12,676 nucleotides of DNA, from positions 1 to 12,676 of the forward strand of contig JBPCJT010000026.1 of assembly GCA_051005015.1 (NCBI GenBank), read 5' to 3'. Shown here piece after piece: positions 8,378 to 12,676 of the stretch. This DNA comes from JACMME01 sp051005015. Lineage in GTDB: Bacteria; Gemmatimonadota; Gemmatimonadetes; Gemmatimonadales; Gemmatimonadaceae. The translations under genes and the position numbers were made by a program. Positions within the stretch are counted from its first letter, which is position 1. The number at the start of each line of letters is the position of its first letter. The notes under the pieces are model-generated. The model was not told the DNA's origin and made no database searches. It was given only the letters and a program-made list of their open reading frames with translations.

Positions 8378-9300
8378 AGCTTTTCGAAGAGACGGTAGAG
8401 AAGCGTGAGAGTCGACTTGTCAATGTGGCTACACTGTCGTTTGGAGGCTACTCTCTTCGATTTTTATCCGACGACCCGAACGTTCGCTTCGTCGTGCGTG
8501 AGCCGCACACGCTTTTCCTGGTGGGAAATCACGCACGCGCGGACTGTGAGATAGCTTGCCGGTTCGGCGACGCGACGCCTTCTTCTGGGGCGCCGGATTT
8601 CGACTCTGGCGGCATATGGGAGTTGCGTATGCTCCCGGGGGGCGCGGAGGAAGTTTGCTTTTATACCGCGACCACGTCGGGGGCGCGTGCTCCCATGATT
8701 CGGTTGACGCTCGATGCCGATATCGGCCGTGTCGAGCTGGTCCACGCGCCAGTGCGGGGCAGTGATCGGACGATCCCGATTGGGTACCCCGTCGACGAGT
8801 ATCTGATGGCCCGGCTTCTGGGGCGCTCCGGGGGAATTATTCTTCACGCTTGCGCTCTCTTGGAAGGTTCCGACGCTCTCGTCTTCATGGGGCATTCGGG
8901 CGCAGGAAAGTCGACAATGACGGCGCTAGCTGAGTCGGCTGGAGCCGCAGTCCTGAGCGACGACCGAACGATCGTGACGCTCCGGAATGGAGTGGTCACG
9001 GCGTGGGGCACCCCCTGGCACGGTACTTATTCCAAGGGATCACCTGCCTGCGCCCCTGTAAAGGGCATTTTTCTTCTTGTGCAGGCCGACAGCGATGCTA
9101 TTGTGCCGTTCGAGGGGGCAAGAGCGTTTCAGGAAATGCTCGTTCGCCTCATACAACCCACGGTAGACCGTGGCGAACAGGCTGCCAGCTTCACGACTCT
9201 TGAGAGATTGATGGCACTTGTCACGGTCGCGGAATTACGCTTTCGTCCGAGTGTCGCGGCGTACGCGCTTGCGCAAGAGGTTGCCAGGTGCAAGTCCTGA
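8368..9300 (+). CDS. HPr kinase-related ATPase (HprK-related kinase)
   Basis: This 310-residue protein has a C-terminal half like the catalytic domain of HPr serine kinase. LHACAL at 159-164 places His160 like the catalytic His of HPrK. GHSGAGKST at 175-183 is the P-loop (Lys181). VLSDD at 195-199 matches the Asp pair of HPrK, and GTPWHG at 215-220 is typical of the HPrK-like proteins of peptide and polysaccharide loci. The N-terminal 150 residues are unlike the HPrK N-domain and are not recognised. True HPrK acts on Ser46 of HPr; homologues in some lasso peptide clusters phosphorylate the C-terminal Ser of the precursor. With a PqqD-like gene and candidate precursors next door, I infer a peptide substrate. 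AAGGAG at 8353-8358 lies nine bases before ATG 8368, which overlaps the upstream stop, so the start is well supported. Confidence 0.83.
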   Translation: MGVKLFEETVEKRESRLVNVATLSFGGYSLRFLSDDPNVRFVVREPHTLFLVGNHARADCEIACRFGDATPSSGAPDFDSGGIWELRMLPGGAEEVCFYTATTSGARAPMIRLTLDADIGRVELVHAPVRGSDRTIPIGYPVDEYLMARLLGRSGGIILHACALLEGSDALVFMGHSGAGKSTMTALAESAGAAVLSDDRTIVTLRNGVVTAWGTPWHGTYSKGSPACAPVKGIFLLVQADSDAIVPFEGARAFQEMLVRLIQPTVDRGEQAASFTTLERLMALVTVAELRFRPSVAAYALAQEVARCKS

Positions 9301-9400
9301 CAAATGGTGTTGACGCAATCCGGGGCGACTATTCGGGTGCGTATCTCCTGATATCCCTACCAGATGGAGCCCATGGCTCTATATTTGCAAGAAGCGAGGA
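9301..9400 (+). other. 100-base gap between the kinase and PqqD-like genes
   Basis: This is the longest untranslated gap inside the cassette. It contains a TTGACG hexamer at 9310-9315 without a convincing -10 partner, and a small hairpin at 9364-9382. No gene is supported here: the only ATG ORF (9304-9351, 15 codons) has no ribosome site. Confidence 0.5.
9364..9382 (+). promoter_or_regulatory. Hairpin upstream of the PqqD-like gene
   Basis: ATGGAGCC (9364-9371) can pair with GGCTCTAT (9375-9382) around a three-base CAT loop, giving eight pairs with one G-U. It is followed by ATTTGC, only weakly U-rich, so it is a poor intrinsic terminator. It lies about 15 bases before the AGGA ribosome site and could instead affect RNA processing or translation. 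Its function is inferred. Confidence 0.35.
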
Positions 9401-9703
9401 ATGGTTTTGGTGACTGGTATTATCGAGACAGAGTATCGGCACGGCGATCGGCATGTCTACCGCAATATTGCCGGTGAGCATTTGCTGATTGCGTTGCATC
9501 GAGATACTGTGGCTCCAATGTTCGCTTTTACACCAACGGCCGCGTTTCTCTGGACTCAACTCGGCAAGTGGTCAACGACAGCAAAACTCGCTGAGGAGAT
9601 GACGCGGCGTTTTGAAGTGTCGCTGGATCAGGCGACCAGGGATGTTGCGGGTTTTATTGAACAGTTGAGCGGAATTGGGGCTCTTGAAACACGGGAGAGT
9701 TAG
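9401..9703 (+). CDS. PqqD-like protein (putative RiPP recognition element)
   Basis: This is a 100-residue single-domain protein of the PqqD fold. The signature is AFTPTAAFLWTQL at about 42-54, matching the 'N-x-T-A-x-x-x-W' helix of PqqD-related proteins. It is followed by a winged-helix-like alternation (LAEEMTRRFEVSLDQATRDV) and the LSGIGAL end. PqqD proteins bind precursor leader peptides and present them to a partner enzyme; PqqD pairs with the radical SAM enzyme PqqE, and B1 proteins of lasso clusters bind YxxP leaders. Here the gene ends three bases before a radical SAM/SPASM gene, and candidate precursors with a YxxPxL leader follow, which supports the same role. AGGA at 9397-9400 abuts ATG 9401, which is too close. 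GTG at 9410 (nine-base spacing) or TTG at 9407 may be the real start, removing two or three residues. Confidence 0.85.
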   Translation: MVLVTGIIETEYRHGDRHVYRNIAGEHLLIALHRDTVAPMFAFTPTAAFLWTQLGKWSTTAKLAEEMTRRFEVSLDQATRDVAGFIEQLSGIGALETRES

Positions 9704-9706
9704 TTA

Positions 9707-10864
9707 ATGAGTTGCGCAGTGCCCAGCATGCCAATGACCACCTTGCGTGAACGCATGGGATCGCGAGCGATGAGCGAGCACATTCCGCTCTGGGCATACG
9801 TGGAAATTATTGCCACGTGCAACTTCAAGTGCGAGCACTGCTATATCGCGCCTTGCGCGGAGCGCGAGGACGTGATGTCCCTTGCGCAAGCAGAATTGCT
9901 ATTCAGAAAGCTTTCGGACGCGGGTACTCTTTCGCTGCTTCTGACGGGTGGAGAGGTTTTTTCCCACCGCCAGTTCAGGGAGATTTACCTGAGCGCCAAG
10001 CGGCACGGCTTCATGGTGTACCTCAACAGCAACGGCTATCTGATCGGAGAGCGATGGGCGGATTTTCTCGCGGAATGGCCGCCAGTAATAGTATCCCTCA
10101 GTCTGTATGGCTTGAGCGATGAGCGGTATCAGCGCGTGACAGGAATTCCGAACGCTTTTCGGCGCGTAGATCGCGCGGTAGATCTGCTGCTCGAGCGCGG
10201 TATTCGTGTCGAGCTCAAGTGCCCAGCGCTGACACTTACGGTCGATGAGCTCCCGGGCATGAAGGAATACGCGAAGCAGCGCGGGATCGAATTTCGCTAC
10301 GATCCGATCATCACGCCACAAGAGAAGGGTGACGTAAAGCCCATGCAGCTCCAACTTGCGCCTAAAGAGGTTCTCGAGTTGGACGAAAGCATGGATCCCG
10401 GGCTCGAAGCCTTTGCGGAATTCGCCAAGGGATTCGGAAAGCCCACTGTTGACGGGCGCGTATACACGTGCGGTGGCGGGCGCATCGCCATGTCCGTCAA
10501 TGTGAAGGGTGGGATTGGCACCTGTTTGACTTCGCGCCAGTTCGTTGGAAATCTCTTCGAGCAACCGTTCGACGAGGTTTGGGGCATGCTCCGCGGCAAG
10601 GTATCGAAAAAATTCGCCGATGGCCATCCCTGCGCCACCTGTAAGTTTCGGACTATCTGCGCCGGATGCCCGGCTACCGTCGAGGAGGCGACCGGGCTAC
10701 CCGAAGGTTACGTACAGCAGTATTGCAAGATCACGCACTTGCGGGCACACCGTGTAGGCCTGCATCCAACGGGAATTCCGCGTACCGTGACGGAAGGGAT
10801 TCCGGCGCACGTTCGCACTCCCTTCGCGGCGGCCGCGCGGGCGCTGCCGATTCTGTCTTCCTGA
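9707..10864 (+). CDS. Radical SAM/SPASM peptide maturase
   Basis: This 385-residue enzyme has a 4Fe-4S radical SAM domain and a C-terminal SPASM domain. ATCNFKCEHCY holds the CxxxCxxC cluster ligands Cys38, Cys42 and Cys45. TGGE at 80-83 is the SAM-binding GGE element, and SLYG at 132-135 followed by VTGIP fits peptide-modifying relatives. The SPASM part contributes Cys255 and Cys273, then C-x2-C-x5-C-x2-C at 309, 312, 318 and 321, and Cys340, enough for two auxiliary clusters. Family members make thioether (Cys to carbon) or carbon-carbon crosslinks in ribosomal peptides. Two tandem Cys-containing mini-genes directly downstream are the obvious substrate candidates. GGGAGAG at 9693-9699 sits seven bases before ATG 9707, supporting that start; ATG 9770 is a downstream alternative. 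The last 45 residues, after Cys340, are not recognised. The exact bond made cannot be told from sequence. Confidence 0.92.
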   Translation: MSCAVPSMPMTTLRERMGSRAMSEHIPLWAYVEIIATCNFKCEHCYIAPCAEREDVMSLAQAELLFRKLSDAGTLSLLLTGGEVFSHRQFREIYLSAKRHGFMVYLNSNGYLIGERWADFLAEWPPVIVSLSLYGLSDERYQRVTGIPNAFRRVDRAVDLLLERGIRVELKCPALTLTVDELPGMKEYAKQRGIEFRYDPIITPQEKGDVKPMQLQLAPKEVLELDESMDPGLEAFAEFAKGFGKPTVDGRVYTCGGGRIAMSVNVKGGIGTCLTSRQFVGNLFEQPFDEVWGMLRGKVSKKFADGHPCATCKFRTICAGCPATVEEATGLPEGYVQQYCKITHLRAHRVGLHPTGIPRTVTEGIPAHVRTPFAAAARALPILSS

Positions 10865-10883
10865 GCAATTCCACCTTCTAACT

Positions 10884-10889
10884 AGGGAG
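10884..10889 (+). promoter_or_regulatory. Ribosome binding site of precursor A
   Basis: AGGGAG lies three bases before ATG 10893. The spacing is short but the match is good, and the same arrangement (AAGGA, four bases) precedes the second copy, supporting translation of these short ORFs. Confidence 0.6.
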
Positions 10890-10892
10890 CGC

Positions 10893-11069
10893 ATGTCCAA
10901 CAGAGATGAGTATGTGAAGCCCGTGCTCATGCAACTGCACTACTCCACCGAGCCGGAAGTGGCGGTTGCACAGGCTTGCAAGACGACCGGTTCGGCATCG
11001 GGTCCGGCAGTCTCTGGTTGCGCGTCGGAAAATGATCCGTTCGTTCCGTGCACCCAGCCTGGAAGTTGA
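10893..11069 (+). CDS. Putative RiPP precursor peptide A (58 residues, three Cys)
   Basis: This short gene encodes 58 residues. The N-terminal part is charged and contains the motif Y7-VK-P10-V-L12, the same Y-x2-P-x-L pattern that B1/PqqD-like proteins recognise in lasso peptide leaders. The C-terminal part, from about residue 29, is rich in Gly, Ser, Ala and Thr and has Cys29, Cys43 and Cys53 (C-x13-C-x9-C), including the block GPAVSGC. It ends in PGS with Ser as last residue. It has its own ribosome site, starts 28 bases after the radical SAM gene and is repeated in diverged form immediately downstream. I infer it is the substrate of the radical SAM/PqqD pair. Possible cleavage points are AVA|Q (24-27) or AQA|C (26-29). 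I do not recognise a named precursor family, and the modification type is unknown. Confidence 0.78.
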   Translation: MSNRDEYVKPVLMQLHYSTEPEVAVAQACKTTGSASGPAVSGCASENDPFVPCTQPGS

Positions 11070-11082
11070 GAGTGAAGCTTGG

Positions 11083-11111
11083 GCGGCAGTTACCAGCGTA
11101 CCCCCTGCCGT
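11083..11111 (+). promoter_or_regulatory. Possible hairpin between the two precursor copies
   Basis: GCGGCAG (11083-11089) can pair with CTGCCGT (11105-11111), seven pairs including one G-U, around a 15-base loop. There is no clear U-run after it, so it is not a convincing terminator. It could stabilise the precursor A message or be chance. Confidence 0.25.
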
Positions 11112-11132
11112 CAGTGCCCTCTATTTCTATTC

Positions 11133-11137
11133 AAGGA
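11133..11137 (+). promoter_or_regulatory. Ribosome binding site of precursor copy B
   Basis: AAGGA lies four bases before ATG 11142. Retention of a ribosome site suggests the second copy was expressed until recently or is still expressed. Confidence 0.55.
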
Positions 11138-11141
11138 CCTC

Positions 11142-11320
11142 ATGTCCAATCGAGATGAGTATGCGAAGCCGGTGCTCAATTGCAACTCCATTACGTAACA
11201 GAGCCAGATGTCACGGTTGCGCAAGTTTGCAAGACGAGCGGTTCGGCAACTGGTCCGGCAGTCTCCGGTTGCCAGTCGGCCGCAGATCCGCTCGTGCCGT
11301 GCCTTTTGGTTGGAAGTTAA
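11142..11320 (+). pseudogene. Second precursor copy B, frameshifted after codon 12
   Basis: This is a diverged tandem copy of precursor A. Its first 12 codons differ from A at one residue (Ala8 for Val8), keeping Y7-AK-P10-V-L12. Two extra bases (AA at 11178-11179) then shift the frame, and translation stops at 11196-11198 after 18 codons. Removing the two bases gives V-L-L-Q-L-H-Y and restores a 58-codon peptide to the TAA at 11318-11320. In that frame 32 of the 45 residues from Gln14 to the end match A, and all three Cys, the GPAVSGC block, DP.VPC and the terminal Gly-Ser are kept. Most changes are conservative; the tail before Gly-Ser differs most. This could be a recent mutation, a sequencing or assembly error, or less likely a programmed frameshift. 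TTG at 11180 could start the core without the leader but has no ribosome site. Confidence 0.75.
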
Positions 11321-11397
11321 GGTTTAGAGACTTTGCTGCACTTAGCGATGGACCGATTGCTGTCACAATGACAATTCTCAAACTGGCGAGGTTTCGT

Positions 11398-12676
11398 GTG
11401 AAAGGGATATTCGCGGCTTTTGGCGGTCGCGCGCTGTGCGCCGTGCTGATGGCCATGCTCATCGCCGCCTGCGACGATGATCCAACCAGTCCCCAGATCG
11501 ATGATCTCGTGGGAGATCTGACTCTGGTCCCGGACACCTTGGGCGTCCAGGAAGCAATTCGGATTGTCTTCAATCGTGCTATCGATCCGGCAACTGCAGT
11601 CGATCCCGCCAACGTCGTCGTCACAAACCTGTGCGACACGCTGCGGGTTCCTGGTTCCCTCCGCGTGGGCCGCGACCCGGTCAACGGGCGGGACACGATT
11701 ATCTTCTCGCCTGCGCAGGCCCTCCCATTTTTGACGCTGCTGGGCGTGCGAGTGCAGAACATTCTCGATTCGAATGGCCGTGCCCTCGAGACGCCAATCA
11801 CATTTCAGCGCATCACCCAGCTTCCACCGGTTTCCGATCTTACCTGGGCCTTTCTCAACTCGCCTACGAATGAGTCGGTAACCGGCGTCAGCTTCGTGGA
11901 CGATGATGTTGGTTTCAGCGTAGGCCTGAGCGGCACGGTTTATCGCACCAACAACGGCGGCGATTTGTTTGCCGCTGTCTTCAAGGCGATTGACGTTACG
12001 GATGCTTTCGCGATTCGGGCGATAACCCCCGATACGGCGTTCATGGTGGCGGCAATCAACGTGCTTGGCATTCGGCGTTGGGCTCTTTTCCGCTCGGTCA
12101 ACGGCGGCTTGAGGTTTGATACCGTCCGAACGGTCAGCTCCCAGGTCAACACCCTATCCATCCGGCGCGGCCTGGGAACTGGCGGAGCGCCAGGCCGTCC
12201 CGTCGGCTTGTTTGGGGGTAACGGTCCGACAAATATCTTCCGCTACGACGGTGCCACTGGAACCGTGACTACGGCCACCGCTCCCATTGGCGGCCTCATC
12301 CTGATTGGTCTCGACCTTTCGACAGACACTACGCACGCACTGGCCGCGTTGACCAACTTTGGCGTGTCACCTTTTCGTGGCGTTGCGGTGAGGTCAACAG
12401 ACGGAGGGCGCAACTTCGTATCGATTGCTCTCCCGCCAAACATCCCCGTTCTTAGAGGAGCAGGCTTCATCACTGCCCAGGAAGGGCTCCTTCTGGGTGA
12501 CTCGTCAACCGTCCTGCGCGTGAACGCGTCTACCGGCGTAGTGCAGGTGCTCGGCTCTGCCCAGGGTATTCCCCAGACTATCACCGACACCCTCACCCGG
12601 AGCGTAACGTCGTTCCAGTTCTCGCGGAGCAGCTTTGCCCCGGACGGAGTCAGCGGGTACATCGTCGGTACAGTGA
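11398..12676 (+). CDS. Lipoprotein with Ig-like domain and BNR/YCF48-like beta-propeller repeats (partial)
   Basis: The reading frame is open from here to the window end (426 codons plus one base), so the 3' end is missing. The N-terminus is a lipoprotein signal peptide: Lys2 and Arg11, a hydrophobic core, and lipobox LIAAC with Cys25 followed by three Asp. Residues about 37-138 resemble bacterial Ig-like (SbsA/Big_5) domains: an acidic start, IRIVFNRAIDP and a final TFQRI strand. From about 145 the chain looks like a beta-propeller: GVSFVDDDVGFSVG is typical of YCF48-type blades, and [ST]x[ND]GG turns recur at about 184, 233 and 333, each followed two residues later by Phe. It is a surface or periplasmic protein of unknown role. 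GAGGT at 11388-11392, five bases before GTG 11398, decides this start; ATG 11368 in the same frame is an alternative. It follows copy B by 77 bases and may be a separate unit. Confidence 0.75.
   Translation, partial: MKGIFAAFGGRALCAVLMAMLIAACDDDPTSPQIDDLVGDLTLVPDTLGVQEAIRIVFNRAIDPATAVDPANVVVTNLCDTLRVPGSLRVGRDPVNGRDTIIFSPAQALPFLTLLGVRVQNILDSNGRALETPITFQRITQLPPVSDLTWAFLNSPTNESVTGVSFVDDDVGFSVGLSGTVYRTNNGGDLFAAVFKAIDVTDAFAIRAITPDTAFMVAAINVLGIRRWALFRSVNGGLRFDTVRTVSSQVNTLSIRRGLGTGGAPGRPVGLFGGNGPTNIFRYDGATGTVTTATAPIGGLILIGLDLSTDTTHALAALTNFGVSPFRGVAVRSTDGGRNFVSIALPPNIPVLRGAGFITAQEGLLLGDSSTVLRVNASTGVVQVLGSAQGIPQTITDTLTRSVTSFQFSRSSFAPDGVSGYIVGTV

Larger units (their letters stand above)
10893..11320 (+). 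repeat. Tandem duplication of the precursor unit
   Basis: Two direct copies (10893-11069 and 11142-11320) are separated by a 72-base spacer that is not obviously repeated. Both open with ATGTCCAA and end in GGAAGT plus a stop. Divergence is spread along both copies, so the duplication is not very recent, whereas the intact frame of copy B after the frameshift suggests the disabling change is. Confidence 0.8.

Noticed and set aside
9310..9315. TTGACG as the -35 of a promoter for the PqqD-like gene
   Set aside because: At the usual 16-18 base spacing the following sequence is GC-rich with no -10-like hexamer.
9304..9351. A 15-codon ORF after the kinase gene as an additional small peptide
   Set aside because: It has no ribosome binding site, no Cys and no leader motif; resemblance of its first residues to the PqqD-like protein is two or three residues only.
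10893..11069. Reading precursor A as a true lasso peptide
   Set aside because: No asparagine synthetase-like cyclase or transglutaminase-like B2 protease is present in the window, and the core begins with Cys/Gln rather than having an evident Gly1 and a ring-closing Asp/Glu at positions 7-9; only the leader motif and tailoring genes resemble lasso clusters.
11368..11397. ATG 11368 as the lipoprotein start
   Set aside because: It is in frame but has no Shine-Dalgarno and lengthens the basic N-region by ten residues, whereas GAGGT sits five bases before GTG 11398; kept only as an alternative.
11211..11801. Minus-strand open frame across copy B and the lipoprotein start
   Set aside because: It covers the conserved precursor core and the lipoprotein signal peptide on the other strand, and its translation is Ser/Arg/Thr-rich without motifs.
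12674..12676. The terminal TGA as the stop of the lipoprotein gene
   Set aside because: It is out of frame: the gene reads ACA GTG A at the window end, so the coding region continues beyond it.

Overview
The window is a dense, entirely plus-strand stretch of moderately high-GC DNA. It begins in an exopolysaccharide/capsule locus, continues into what looks like a small peptide-modification (RiPP) cassette, and ends inside an unrelated-looking lipoprotein gene. An outer-membrane Wzi-type barrel, a Wza-type lipoprotein and a Wzc-type co-polymerase/kinase indicate a diderm bacterium. The mix of proteins resembles Gemmatimonadota or a similar environmental phylum, but that is only an impression; no marker gene is present.

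Region 1 (about 28-6700) holds four envelope-polysaccharide genes in head-to-tail order. They are a WbpM/CapD-type UDP-sugar 4,6-dehydratase with an N-terminal membrane domain, a Wzi-family outer-membrane protein, a short Wza-family export lipoprotein, and a Wzc-family chain-length regulator fused to a BY-kinase with a seven-tyrosine run near its end. The genes overlap or nearly touch, as in one operon. No glycosyltransferase, flippase or polymerase is visible here.

Region 2 (6713-11320) follows wzc after 12 bases and appears co-directional and probably co-transcribed. It encodes (i) a nucleotidyltransferase-fold protein fused in frame to a C-terminal S26-type peptidase domain with Ser/His catalytic residues; (ii) an HPr-kinase-related ATPase; (iii) a PqqD-like domain protein, a family that includes RiPP recognition elements; (iv) a radical SAM protein with a SPASM domain; and (v) two tandem short genes, too short for routine gene calling, whose products share a leader with a Y-x2-P-x-L motif, three cysteines at C-x13-C-x9-C, and a C-terminal Gly-Ser. 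I read these as RiPP precursors. The second copy is frameshifted by two extra bases but its downstream frame is otherwise well preserved.

The proposed logic is inference. The PqqD-like protein would bind the YxxPxL leader and present it to the radical SAM enzyme, which would act on the Cys-containing core. The HPrK-like and nucleotidyltransferase domains would decorate the peptide, perhaps at the C-terminal Ser as in kinase-bearing lasso peptide clusters. The S26-like domain would be a candidate leader peptidase. No lasso cyclase, YcaO, LanM or ABC exporter gene is seen in the window. The combination looks like lasso-type tailoring genes joined to a radical SAM maturase inside an exopolysaccharide operon, and it is the most interesting part of the window.

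Region 3 (11398-end) is a lipoprotein with a bacterial Ig-like domain and a beta-propeller of BNR/YCF48-like repeats, cut by the window end.
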